Positions 20,992 through 30,677 of a stretch of 64,000 bases of DNA are shown here, piece after piece; the first letter of the stretch is position 1, and every line of letters begins with the position of its first letter. The stretch covers positions 4,203,370-4,267,369 of the forward strand of contig NZ_CP044399.1 in assembly GCF_008931805.1 (NCBI RefSeq). The letters run 5' to 3'. The stretch is from Moritella marina ATCC 15381. GTDB taxonomy: Bacteria > Pseudomonadota > Gammaproteobacteria > Enterobacterales > Moritellaceae. The position numbers and the translations under genes were made by a program. Below the pieces are notes generated by a model. It made no database searches. It had not been told where the DNA came from and saw only the letters and a program-made list of their open reading frames with translations.

Positions 20992-21535
20992 TAGTATAAA
21001 TCGCTTTAACTTGCTTAAGGATTGTCATGTATTCTTGTTTTAAATCACCTTCCAGGCCAATGCCTGTCTGATTAAACAAGTTGCCTGTAATGGTAATTAA
21101 TTGATCACTACGCACCAAATTTTTGGCGAGCTCTAATTGTAAATAACTGGTCGTGATGACATCAATATAATCATTTTTTGCCATGTTTGTGATGATAACA
21201 TCATTGCGTAATGTCGCGACATCTTCACTACTGAAGTTGCCTTCTTTGGCTTGGATCTTCCACGTCGCTTGTGCATTCTCATCATAAAGGATAATAACGG
21301 GGTTAGTGAACATTGTCATGCCTAACTCACCATAATGCTCCATGCTATCGGCAAAAATGCGACGCATGATTTTTCCATCAAGGTTGAATTCTACGCTACG
21401 TAGCACTTGCGCGGTAAAATCAGGCTGATATTCGGTCGATGTTGGTGCGGTTATTTCTTCATTAGGCGAAAAAAATCGCCATACCCCAAGGGCACACAAA
21501 AAGAGGATTACTATTCCTACATTTTGTCGATTCAT
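20975..21535 (-). CDS. lptC: LPS export inner-membrane protein LptC
   Basis: LptC is a bitopic protein that receives LPS from LptB2FG and passes it to LptA. The 186-residue product has one N-terminal membrane segment (about residues 5-21) and a periplasmic OstA-like domain. It overlaps kdsC by four bases upstream and lptA by 17 bases downstream. Confidence 0.93.
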   Translation of the reverse strand: MNRQNVGIVILFLCALGVWRFFSPNEEITAPTSTEYQPDFTAQVLRSVEFNLDGKIMRRIFADSMEHYGELGMTMFTNPVIILYDENAQATWKIQAKEGNFSSEDVATLRNDVIITNMAKNDYIDVITTSYLQLELAKNLVRSDQLITITGNLFNQTGIGLEGDLKQEYMTILKQVKAIYTNDEKI

Positions 21536-22080
21536 ACCGAAGTACCTTGTGCTTGATCTAAAATCCCTTTCGCTAATAATATCAGGTCTGCGAGTTCTCT
21601 TACTGCGCCAAAACCACCGCGAATAGAGGTGCTAAAATCAGCGCCCTTTTTGACTAACGGATGGGCATCTGCCACTGCGACACTGAGTCCACATAGATTC
21701 ATTACCGGTAAATCGATAACATCATCACCAATATAGGCAACATGCTCAGGTGATATGTTTAATTTTTCAAGTAGCATATTAAAGGCAATGACTTTGTTAT
21801 CTTGGCCTTGATAGACGTGTTTAACCCCTAAACCTTGCATGCGATTAGCGACGATAGTTGATTGACGGCCGGTGATCACCGCAACGTCAATACCTGCATT
21901 CAGTAGCGATTTAACACCAAAACCATCGCGGGTATGGAATGCTTTCAGCTCTTCGCCATCGTTTCCCATATACACTCGACCGTCAGAAAAAACACCATCT
22001 ATATCGCAAATAAGTAGTTTTAATGTTTTTGCTTTCGTTAAAATATCTTGTGAGATTGGACCGTATAAAGTGTTGATCAT
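21532..22080 (-). CDS. kdsC: 3-deoxy-D-manno-octulosonate 8-phosphate phosphatase KdsC
   Basis: KdsC removes phosphate from Kdo-8-phosphate to give Kdo, the inner sugar of LPS. The 182-residue HAD phosphatase has the nucleophile motif LLICDIDGVFSDG and the C-terminal YIGDDVIDLPVM motif. An open frame runs 25 codons further upstream, into the end of kdsD, but the ATG at 22080 starts one base after the kdsD stop and gives the normal length, so it is preferred. Confidence 0.95.
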   Translation of the reverse strand: MINTLYGPISQDILTKAKTLKLLICDIDGVFSDGRVYMGNDGEELKAFHTRDGFGVKSLLNAGIDVAVITGRQSTIVANRMQGLGVKHVYQGQDNKVIAFNMLLEKLNISPEHVAYIGDDVIDLPVMNLCGLSVAVADAHPLVKKGADFSTSIRGGFGAVRELADLILLAKGILDQAQGTSV

Positions 22081-22081
22081 T

Positions 22082-23053
22082 TTATAGTACACCTGCGCGT
22101 AGTAAGTCATGCATATTGAAGGCGCCGACCGGTTCTTGTTGTTCATTAACGACAATTAAGCCATTAACTTTCTTACTTTCCATGACGGCGAGGGCTTCTG
22201 CAGCCAATATATGTTCATTAATAGTAACACATCTTTCAGTCATTACTGCACTGATAGGGGTTTGGTGAATATCTATACGCGCATCTAAAATACGACGTAA
22301 ATCCCCGTCAGTGAAAATACCAACCAGCTTATCGGCGTTTGTGACAGCTGTCATCCCGAGACCTTTTCGAGAAACTTCTAATAAAGCGTCGGAGATAGTT
22401 TCGTTTTGTTGCACGCTTGGTATGCCATCACCTTTATGCATAATATCGGAAATACGCAGTAATAATTTTCGGCCTAAGCTACCGCCGGGATGAGACAAAG
22501 CAAAGTCATTGGCAGTAAAGCCTTTGGCTTCAAGTAAAGAGACGGCAATGGCATCACCCATTACGAGGGTTGCCGTGGTGCTAGAGGTTGGTGCTAACCC
22601 TAATGGGCAAGCTTCTTTATCGACCTTAACACATAAACTAACGCTTGCTTCGCGAGCCATGGTTGAATTGGTATTACCGGTTATCGCAATGATCGGTATG
22701 CTTAAACGGGTTAATACTGGATATAGCGCTAATATTTCATCAGACTCACCAGAGTTCGAGAGGGCAATAACCACATCTTCGCGTTCGATCATACCCAGGT
22801 CGCCATGGCTGGCTTCACCGGGGTGGACAAAGAATGCAGGCGTTCCTGTACTGGCGAGTGTCGCCGCAATCTTATTCGCAATATGTCCAGATTTCCCCAT
22901 GCCAGTGACAATCACTTTACCTTTACAAGCGATTAGCAATTCACAAGCGGCTGTAAAGGTCGTATCAATATATTGACCTAGTTGCGTGATCGCTGCGGCT
23001 TCGATTTCAATGACATTAAGCGCGCTTTGACAATAGTTAAACTGGCTTGACAT
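22082..23053 (-). CDS. kdsD: D-arabinose 5-phosphate isomerase KdsD
   Basis: KdsD converts ribulose 5-phosphate to arabinose 5-phosphate, the first step towards Kdo. The 323-residue protein has an N-terminal SIS (sugar isomerase) domain with GMGKSGHIANKIAATLASTG and two C-terminal CBS domains (about residues 205-320), as in E. coli KdsD. It lies between caxA and kdsC. Confidence 0.96.
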   Translation of the reverse strand: MSSQFNYCQSALNVIEIEAAAITQLGQYIDTTFTAACELLIACKGKVIVTGMGKSGHIANKIAATLASTGTPAFFVHPGEASHGDLGMIEREDVVIALSNSGESDEILALYPVLTRLSIPIIAITGNTNSTMAREASVSLCVKVDKEACPLGLAPTSSTTATLVMGDAIAVSLLEAKGFTANDFALSHPGGSLGRKLLLRISDIMHKGDGIPSVQQNETISDALLEVSRKGLGMTAVTNADKLVGIFTDGDLRRILDARIDIHQTPISAVMTERCVTINEHILAAEALAVMESKKVNGLIVVNEQQEPVGAFNMHDLLRAGVL

Positions 23054-23107
23054 GGTTATCCCCTAATAAAATATGATTTAATACTTAACTTAGAATATCA
23101 ATAATGA

Positions 23108-24076
23108 CTAGATACTACTAAATATAATAATTTGATACGCGACAAAACCTGCGAGTAGTATACAACCTTCAATACGGTTAATACGACTTGGACGGCCTCT
23201 AAAGCTTATGGCCATTAATAACATCACAATGGTTGCACCGAGCATGTAGTAGAAGTCACGACTAATAATAGCGGGGTCAATCATGCCTGGTGCTAAAATA
23301 CCGGGTAATGATAATACGGCTAAAATGTTGAAGATGTTAGAGCCAATGATATTACCCATCGCGAGATCATCTTCCCCTTTTAAGACACCGGTTATTGATG
23401 CTGCAAGTTCTGGCAGGCTAGTGCCTATCGCAATAATAGTTAGACCGATAACTAAATCACTCATACCGTAGTACTGGGCGATCACCACCGCTGAATCAAC
23501 CAAGTAACTCGAGCTCACAGGGAGGGCTATCATACCGAAAATTAACCAGGCAACCGCTTTCCAAGTTGGCAGGCCTTCTGGTACGTCATCATTGTGTTCC
23601 TCGGCAATCGGGTCGTTGCTTGGGCGCTTTAAGGCTAAAATGGTTAAGGTTAAAATAGTAATGAAGAATAATAATAATAAAATGACGCCTTCATACATTT
23701 CTAGCTTTAAATCCCAAAGTACAACACCGGCAAGTATCGTGGTAATTAATACCATCGGGATCTCTCGACGTATAGTTGCAGAACCGACGAGTAATGGTTT
23801 TAATAATGCGGTGAGGCCCAATACCAAAGTAATGTTGGTTATGTTTGAACCTATCGCGTTACCGATTGCCGTATTGGGGGCGCCATTAAGCGAAGCTGAT
23901 ATAGCTACCATCATTTCTGGTGCTGACGAACCCATTGCGACAATAGTAAGACCAATAATAAGTGGTGAGATACCAAGGTTACGGGCTAATCCGGCTGCAC
24001 CATAGACGAATTTATCGGCACTGATGATTAGCCCAATCAATCCCAGAATTAAAATAATAATATTTGTAGTTAGCAT
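23108..24076 (-). CDS. Calcium/sodium antiporter of the YrbG/CaxA family
   Basis: This 322-residue protein has about ten membrane helices in two similar halves, each with an acidic alpha-repeat motif: GSSAPEMMVAISA in the first half and GTSLPELAASITG in the second. These are the cation-binding signatures of the Ca2+:cation antiporter superfamily. It heads the kds-lpt run on the minus strand, as yrbG does in E. coli. Transport specificity is inferred from the family. Confidence 0.92.
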   Translation of the reverse strand: MLTTNIIILILGLIGLIISADKFVYGAAGLARNLGISPLIIGLTIVAMGSSAPEMMVAISASLNGAPNTAIGNAIGSNITNITLVLGLTALLKPLLVGSATIRREIPMVLITTILAGVVLWDLKLEMYEGVILLLLFFITILTLTILALKRPSNDPIAEEHNDDVPEGLPTWKAVAWLIFGMIALPVSSSYLVDSAVVIAQYYGMSDLVIGLTIIAIGTSLPELAASITGVLKGEDDLAMGNIIGSNIFNILAVLSLPGILAPGMIDPAIISRDFYYMLGATIVMLLMAISFRGRPSRINRIEGCILLAGFVAYQIIIFSSI

Positions 24077-24403
24077 CGACTAATTAAAAAGTTGATAAAA
24101 AAGAGCACTATTTTCGATCTTTTTTCACGGAAAGAAAAGCTAAATTGTGAAATCTTGTCGACTATAGAATGATCACAGCCTAAAAATCGCGACTTAGTGA
24201 TACTTTTGGATTGTGTATTATAGCGATTGCTTTTAGAATACTGGGCTATTTTAATACTTTAGTTTTAAGCGCGATTCTCTCATTTAGAACGCCATTCACT
24301 TAAAACTAAACATGCTGCACTATCGTTTAAGGTCAGCTCACGATCGTGGTATGTAGAGTTTTTAACTTGGCTTAGAATGGCGGCATCATAGGATTTAAGT
24401 ATT
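24077..24403. other. Intergenic region between divergent caxA and ibaG, without the mla genes
   Basis: This AT-rich stretch of 327 bases lies between divergent genes and must hold promoters for both the caxA-kds-lpt run (-) and ibaG-murA (+). I find no gene and no pseudogene remnant. In many relatives mlaFEDCB lies between yrbG and ibaG; nothing of it is visible here. Confidence 0.55.
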
Positions 24404-25935
<1,532 letters not shown>

Positions 25936-25996
25936 TATTCGTCGACGACTTGCAGGTTAATCCTTGTCGTATGAATAACGTGTAAGTGGTTATGAT

Positions 25997-26016
25997 AAAA
26001 AAAAGGCGCATTGATA
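25997..26016. terminator. Left half of the split murA/degS bidirectional terminator, with target duplication GATA
   Basis: A run of eight A residues (25997-26004) and the arm GGCGCAT (26005-26011) are followed by TGATA; GATA at 26013-26016 is the left copy of the target duplication. The matching arm and seven T residues lie at 27447-27460. Without the insertion the arms would form a 7-bp stem with a TGAT loop flanked by A8 and T7. Confidence 0.88.
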
Positions 26017-26041
26017 TGAAGTGACCCCATTAAGTTGGACA
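26017..26041. repeat. Left terminal inverted repeat of the IS element
   Basis: This 25-base end begins TGAAGTGACCCC and ends AGTTGGACA. It matches the reverse complement of 27419-27443 at 20 of 25 positions; the mismatches are one near the tip and a block of four in the middle. Confidence 0.9.
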
Positions 26042-26047
26042 TTTTAG

Positions 26048-26833
26048 TTAAGCGGCTTGTAAGGCCTGGTTTCGATATTCTATCGGAGTCAGGCCTTTTA
26101 ATTTGACCTTAATCCGTTTCGTGTTGTAATACTCGATGTATTCATCAAGCTTTTCTATCAATTCATCGGCATCTTTGAATTTCTGCCTATGATACATTTC
26201 TGTTTTTAATAAGCCAAAAAAGTTTTCTGCCACCGCGTTATCTAAGCAGTTCCCTTTTCTCGACATGCTTTGCGTCAGTCCATGCGCAGCTAGTTGTTTT
26301 TGATATCCCCTATGGCGATATTGCCATCCCTGATCGCTATGTACTATTGGCTTTGAATGCTCATCTAAATTATTGATAGCATCTCTTAACATATCAGTAA
26401 CCAGTGGCAAACGGGCATCTTTAGCTATCTTATAAGCGACAACCTCTTTGGTAAATAGATCTATAACTGGTGATAAATAAACTCTCTGGTCCCTAACCTT
26501 AAATTCAGTGACATCGGTTGCCCACTTTTCATTTGGCTTAGTAGCATTAAAGTTTCGTTCAAGTACATTAGGTGCCGTTTTTCCAGCTCCGCCCTTATAA
26601 GAACTGTATTTTTTAGGTCTTACTGTCGATTTTAGATTTAATTGAGCCATCAGTCTTTGCACCGTTTTATGGTTTAGCATAAAGCCTTGCCTTTTCAGTG
26701 TTAAATGAATTCTGCGATAGCCGTAGCGACCTTTATGTTCATGATAAATTTCTTTGATAAGCGCTAACTCACGCTCATAAACATTCGGTTTTTCACTTAC
26801 TTTTACTTGATAATAGAACACACTTTTAGCCAA
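26048..26833 (-). CDS. IS3-family transposase OrfB (DDE integrase), made as an OrfAB fusion
   Basis: This is the catalytic half of the transposase: an HTH_21-type N-terminal region (about residues 20-75) followed by an rve integrase core with Asp107 (WATDVTEF), Asp167 (VHSDQGW) and Glu203 (NAVAENFF), spaced D-35-E. The only start in this stretch is a TTG at 26833. The frame is open further upstream to the end of orfA and lies in the -1 frame to it. The upstream codons read TVLALKNKHALKHLLQAIQ, like the usual OrfB entry. The real product is therefore probably a frameshifted OrfAB fusion. Confidence 0.92.
   Translation of the reverse strand: MAKSVFYYQVKVSEKPNVYERELALIKEIYHEHKGRYGYRRIHLTLKRQGFMLNHKTVQRLMAQLNLKSTVRPKKYSSYKGGAGKTAPNVLERNFNATKPNEKWATDVTEFKVRDQRVYLSPVIDLFTKEVVAYKIAKDARLPLVTDMLRDAINNLDEHSKPIVHSDQGWQYRHRGYQKQLAAHGLTQSMSRKGNCLDNAVAENFFGLLKTEMYHRQKFKDADELIEKLDEYIEYYNTKRIKVKLKGLTPIEYRNQALQAA
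26061..26099 (+). terminator. Plus-strand hairpin inside the left end of the IS
   Basis: AAGGCCTG at 26061-26068 pairs with CAGGCCTT at 26090-26097, with an inner CGATA/TATCG stem, and is followed by TT-AATTT on the plus strand. It lies in the last codons of orfB, in antisense orientation. It could end murA transcripts that now run into the IS. The T tract is short, so this is tentative. Confidence 0.45.
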
Positions 26834-26889
26834 CTGAATGGCTTGAAGAAGGTGCTTTAGAGCATGTTTATTTTTGAGAGCTAAAACCG

Positions 26890-27393
26890 TTACCGTTTTT
26901 TCTTTGTTTGTCGGCGCTTTGCCTGCTCTAGCTCTTCCAACTTTTTTAACACAGCATTCTCTGCTCGTAGATAAGCAAGCTCTTCTTTCAGCTCTTCTGT
27001 TGTCATTTCACTATCTGGTTTTGTGGTCGTATTAGATTGTTTCATTTTAAGCCTACTTATTGAGGAGCGTTCAAGCCCTCTTAAGCCAAACTCGTTATAT
27101 TTTTTTAACCATACAGAGAGCGTACCGGGAGAAGACTGATTTAATATGGCACTAGTGTGATTGAGAGACCATTCATTTGTCCACATTAATTTTAATGCTT
27201 GTAGCTTTGTTTTTGCATTGCTGGCATGCAAATTTGGCAGGAATGCATCTGTGCCATGAATTGCAAAGACTTGAGTCCAATATCGAATTAACTGAGAGGG
27301 TATTGATAGTTCATTCGCTAATATTCTAGATGACTTACCATCTAGACACTGTTGTGCAGTGATAAGTTTAAACTCACGGCTATATTTTGACAT
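26890..27393 (-). CDS. IS3-family transposase OrfA (helix-turn-helix protein)
   Basis: This 167-residue DNA-binding protein has two helix-turn-helix regions (about residues 5-50 and 65-115; for example KLITAQQCLDGKSSRILANELSIPSQLIRYW) and a C-terminal coiled coil (about 130-155) for dimerisation, ending in a basic tail. It recognises the IS ends. Its last codons, AAG AAA AAA CGG, hold a run of six A residues (minus strand, 26896-26901), a probable site for the -1 frameshift into orfB. Its ATG directly follows a T8 tract. Confidence 0.9.
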   Translation of the reverse strand: MSKYSREFKLITAQQCLDGKSSRILANELSIPSQLIRYWTQVFAIHGTDAFLPNLHASNAKTKLQALKLMWTNEWSLNHTSAILNQSSPGTLSVWLKKYNEFGLRGLERSSISRLKMKQSNTTTKPDSEMTTEELKEELAYLRAENAVLKKLEELEQAKRRQTKKKR

Positions 27394-27437
27394 AAAAAAA
27401 AGACCCCTAATAATTGGTTGTCCAACTATTGGGGGTC
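27394..27437 (-). terminator. Terminator carried by the IS just before the orfA start codon
   Basis: On the minus strand, 27437-27422 pairs with 27417-27402 (16 bp with one mismatch and one G-U) around a 4-base loop. Eight T residues (27401-27394) follow, and the orfA ATG comes directly after. The 5' arm lies within the right inverted repeat. Transcripts entering from degS should stop here, shielding the transposase gene from read-through. Confidence 0.75.
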
Positions 27438-27443
27438 AGTTCA
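27419..27443. repeat. Right terminal inverted repeat of the IS element
   Basis: This 25-base end, read inward on the minus strand, begins TGAACTGACCCCC and ends AGTTGGACA. Most of it also forms the 5' arm of the internal terminator hairpin at 27402-27437. Confidence 0.9.
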
Positions 27444-27460
27444 GATATGCGCCTTTTTTT
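27444..27460. terminator. Right half of the split murA/degS terminator, with target duplication GATA
   Basis: GATA (27444-27447), the second target-site copy, runs into the arm ATGCGCC (27447-27453) and seven T residues (27454-27460). It is the partner of 26005-26011, now 1.4 kb away. Confidence 0.88.
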
Positions 27461-27482
27461 ATATCGAATATTTATTATTGGT

Positions 27483-28574
27483 TTATTGCTGAGGTTGTAG
27501 AGCCTGCAATTCACCTAGGGTTACCGATATATCGAACTGCTTACCCTCACGTATAACGGTTAAGTTAATTTTTGCACCAGGACGCTGCTCGGCAACCGAA
27601 TCCATTAACCAAATTACATTATCAACCTCGGCACCATTAAATTTGATGACCACATCACCAGAGATAAGACCGGCTTTTTCAGCTGGAGAATCTGGCGCAG
27701 TATTCTGCACGACTATGCCCTGATTGTCTTTTAATCCGAGTAATTTAGCCATCACTGTATTGATCGACGTCCCTTCTATACCTAAGTAGCCACGTATGAC
27801 GCGACCATTTGCAATCAAGGCATCCATGATTTTAACGGCTAGTGGATAGGGGATTGCAAAGCTAATACCCATTGTTTCAACATTCTTTGCAACCTGAAAG
27901 GAAGCTGTATTGATACCGACTAGTTCACCTAAGCTATTCACCAGAGCACCGCCGGAGTTACCTTCATTAATTGCTGCATCAGTTTGTAAGAAGTTTTGAT
28001 GGCCAGTGGTACTCATACCGATACGGCCCCGAGCACTGATAATGCCTTGCGTAATGGTTTGGCCTAAATTGTATGGGTTACCAATGGCAAGTACGACGTC
28101 ACCAATGTTGGTTTGCTCGTGTTTACTTTGTGGAATGCTCGGTAGATTCTTAGCATCTATGTTGAGTACTGCGAGGTCGGTATAGCGGTCAAAACCAATT
28201 AACTCAGCAGTGAAGAATCGACCATCTTGTAGTGCGACAATAATTTGGTCTGCATCAGCAATAACGTGATAATTTGTGAGTAAATAGCCTTTTTTATTCA
28301 TGATCACACCAGAGCCGAGACTTTGCGGGCGTAATGTCGCTTTACTGTTAATCGTTGATTTTTGGTAGGTGCGAGTATAGATATTCACAACAGAAGGTGC
28401 AGCACGCTTTACCGCAGCAGAAAAGCTCATTTGTTCATTAAGGCCTAATGAAAATGGCTGGCTGAGTGCTAAACCTTGCTTACTCTGTAATTGTGGTAAC
28501 GCTAACAAGAGTACGGCGGCGACCGCAATACCGAGGAAGATACTTTTCGAAACATATGACCACAAATTTTGCAC
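27483..28574 (-). CDS. degS: Outer-membrane stress sensor protease DegS
   Basis: DegS is an inner-membrane-anchored serine protease. It senses unfolded outer-membrane protein tails through its PDZ domain and cuts RseA to release sigma-E. The 363-residue protein has an N-terminal membrane anchor (about residues 11-27), the triad His103, Asp133 and Ser207 (GNSGGA), and a single PDZ domain (about 270-355). It is the distal gene of the degQ-degS pair. Its own terminator downstream has been interrupted by the IS. Confidence 0.96.
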   Translation of the reverse strand: MQNLWSYVSKSIFLGIAVAAVLLLALPQLQSKQGLALSQPFSLGLNEQMSFSAAVKRAAPSVVNIYTRTYQKSTINSKATLRPQSLGSGVIMNKKGYLLTNYHVIADADQIIVALQDGRFFTAELIGFDRYTDLAVLNIDAKNLPSIPQSKHEQTNIGDVVLAIGNPYNLGQTITQGIISARGRIGMSTTGHQNFLQTDAAINEGNSGGALVNSLGELVGINTASFQVAKNVETMGISFAIPYPLAVKIMDALIANGRVIRGYLGIEGTSINTVMAKLLGLKDNQGIVVQNTAPDSPAEKAGLISGDVVIKFNGAEVDNVIWLMDSVAEQRPGAKINLTVIREGKQFDISVTLGELQALQPQQ

Positions 28575-28672
28575 TGAAATATCCCTACGTTACGCATTAA
28601 AAAATAGCAACGTAGAGGATAGCATCTCTTTCTAGGATAATGTAAGAAATAACATGCAAAGTGATGTAAGGC

Positions 28673-30034
28673 TTAGCGTAATACCAAGAACAAGTGTTGT
28701 TCACCACGTTGAATATTAAGTGCCAGAGTGGTTTTATCTTCGGTCAGTAATTTACGTAATTGGGCGAGGTTTTTAACTTTGTCTTTATTCACGCCAATTA
28801 TAATGTCGTCTTGTTGCAATCCTGACGCCGCAGCGATTGAGCGCTCATGTACGTTAGAAACCATGACACCTTTATTGTTTCCAGCGTTCACTAATGTTGC
28901 GCCTTCAAGACTTGGGTGTAAGCTGCTGGCATTGGCAAGTTGATTATCCGCAGGTTTGAGTATGGCGTTAACCGTTATTGGCTTGCCTTCCCTGACGATG
29001 CCGAGACTGACTTTTTTATTTGGCCCCAAAGTACCAATGCGTGCTCTTAGTTCACTGAAGCTACGTATTTTATTATTATTGACGCTGACAATGATATCAC
29101 CTGCGACTAATCCCGCTTCTGCGGCGGCTGAATCTGGAGTGACCTGATTAATGAAAGCCCCGTATTGCACATCAATATCAAATGCTTTGGCAAGGTCAGC
29201 GGTTAATTCTTGTCCTGCGACACCTAATAAGCCTCGGCGAACTTCACCATGTTCAATAATTTGCTGTACTAGGTTATTTGCCATATTGGCAGGAATGGCA
29301 AAACCAATCCCCACGTTGCCGCCATTAGGGCCTAATATAGCTGTATTAATACCGATTAACTCCCCACGTAAGTCAACTAACGCGCCGCCAGAGTTGCCAC
29401 TATTAATCGCGGCATCGGTTTGAATGAAGTTTTCGAGGTTTTCTAATTGTAATCCTGTGCGGCCTAAGGCGCTGACAATACCCGAGGTGACGGTTTGGCC
29501 TAAACCAAATGGGTTACCAATTGCGATCGTGAAATCACCAACGCGTAATTTATCCGAATCAGCGAATTTAATCGCCACTAAATTTTTTGCTTTAACTTGT
29601 AATAAGGCGATATCACTGCCTTTATCAGCCCCGATAAGCTTAGCTTCATACTCGTGACCATCTTTGAGCATGACTTGGATCTTATCGGCATCTGCAATGA
29701 CGTGATTATTGGTCAGGATGTAGCCTTTTTCTGCGTCAATGATGACGCCAGAACCGAGCCCTTGAAATGGTTGCGCTTGCTGTTGAGAACCTGGACCATT
29801 AGGGCCAAAGAAATAGCGGAATGCTTCAGGGATCTGTTGTTGAGATACTTTTGTCCCTGAGACTGAGATGTTGACGACAGCGGGTGTTACTTGCTCCAAG
29901 ATAGGCGCAAGACTTGGCAGTGGCTGACCTGCAACAGCAAAGGGGTGTGCAGCTGTTGCAGATAGACTTGTTAATCCCATTGCGGCACTTAGTGTCAAAG
30001 CAATAAGGGTTTTACAATGTAACTTCGATACCAT
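28673..30034 (-). CDS. degQ: Periplasmic serine endoprotease DegQ/DegP family
   Basis: This is a periplasmic HtrA-type protease and chaperone. The 453-residue precursor has a signal peptide (about residues 1-29, cut after ATAA), the triad His111, Asp141 and Ser215 (GNSGGALVD) and two PDZ domains (about 255-345 and 365-450). The regulatory LA loop is short. The short loop and linkage to degS favour DegQ over DegP. It lies 98 bases upstream of degS. Confidence 0.92.
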   Translation of the reverse strand: MVSKLHCKTLIALTLSAAMGLTSLSATAAHPFAVAGQPLPSLAPILEQVTPAVVNISVSGTKVSQQQIPEAFRYFFGPNGPGSQQQAQPFQGLGSGVIIDAEKGYILTNNHVIADADKIQVMLKDGHEYEAKLIGADKGSDIALLQVKAKNLVAIKFADSDKLRVGDFTIAIGNPFGLGQTVTSGIVSALGRTGLQLENLENFIQTDAAINSGNSGGALVDLRGELIGINTAILGPNGGNVGIGFAIPANMANNLVQQIIEHGEVRRGLLGVAGQELTADLAKAFDIDVQYGAFINQVTPDSAAAEAGLVAGDIIVSVNNNKIRSFSELRARIGTLGPNKKVSLGIVREGKPITVNAILKPADNQLANASSLHPSLEGATLVNAGNNKGVMVSNVHERSIAAASGLQQDDIIIGVNKDKVKNLAQLRKLLTEDKTTLALNIQRGEQHLFLVLR

Positions 30035-30100
30035 AACAATTTAAGCCTTTTTAAATTATAAGCATAACAGTTAGGTATAGCTCAAAGATAAAAGTTCAAG

Positions 30101-30478
30101 TTATTTGTTTAATAAGCCTGAGCTGCTGCTTGAGTAATCTTTTGGTTGGCCTTCAACGGGCTCTGTTGGGTCAATGACTTCTTTAGCCTGAAAAGGAATA
30201 TCTTTGACGGCCACATTATCTAATAAATGCTTGGCATTGCTCGCTAAGTGCTGCTGCATTTCTACGTAGCTATCTGATAATTTCATTAATAATGCTTCAG
30301 TGCTGTTGAAGTGCTCGTTAACATCATGCTTGTATTGTTCGATCTCAGCTTCTTTCGCTAATAACTTACCCTTAAATTTTCCTGTTTGATCTTTTGTGTT
30401 GCTTACTTTCGCGATAGCAAAACCGATAACAATACCGATAACCAGACTAATTAGTATTTCAATGTAGGGCATATACAC
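30101..30478 (-). CDS. zapG: Cell-division-associated membrane protein ZapG (YhcB)
   Basis: This 125-residue DUF1043 protein has one N-terminal membrane segment (about residues 5-24) and a long cytoplasmic helix predicted to form a coiled coil. YhcB/ZapG links cell envelope synthesis and division in E. coli. It is divergent from zapE and upstream of degQ-degS, as in E. coli. Confidence 0.9.
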   Translation of the reverse strand: MYMPYIEILISLVIGIVIGFAIAKVSNTKDQTGKFKGKLLAKEAEIEQYKHDVNEHFNSTEALLMKLSDSYVEMQQHLASNAKHLLDNVAVKDIPFQAKEVIDPTEPVEGQPKDYSSSSSGLLNK

Positions 30479-30677
30479 CTCGTTAAATGGAAATTTGTAT
30501 TCTACTCAGTTAATTTTATTCTACTAAATCTAAGTATTGGACGCTTATTTTAATACTTTAATATAACCAGCTTAGTTTTAAAATAGTGTATTTCAAAAGA
30601 ATACAACATGGTAGCATTGATTATTATTAATGCGTTGTGAACAAAGCGTTAAAAACAGTAAAGGATTAGCAATAAAA

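Larger units (their letters stand above)
26017..27443 (-). mobile_element. IS3-family (IS150-like) insertion sequence, 1427 bp, apparently intact
   Basis: The element is bounded by imperfect 25-bp inverted repeats (26017-26041 and 27419-27443; 20 of 25 positions match), both beginning TGAA and ending GTTGGACA inward. The 4-bp direct repeat GATA at 26013-26016 and 27444-27447 fits IS3-family transposition. Two overlapping frames on the minus strand encode OrfA and the DDE transposase OrfB, joined by -1 frameshifting. The inverted repeats, both frames and the DDE residues all look intact, so it may be recent and active. The IS150 subgroup is a judgement from the helix-turn-helix OrfA and the TGACCCC ends. 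Confidence 0.93.

Noticed and set aside
23592-24005. 137-codon plus-strand open frame inside the calcium/sodium antiporter gene
   Set aside because: It lies antisense to a clear ten-helix membrane protein gene, and its composition mirrors that gene.
24247-24261. Sequence TATTTTAATACTTTA also found near 30546, in two intergenic regions
   Set aside because: A 15-base AT-rich match in AT-rich intergenic DNA can arise by chance; the flanks differ and no common regulator is indicated.
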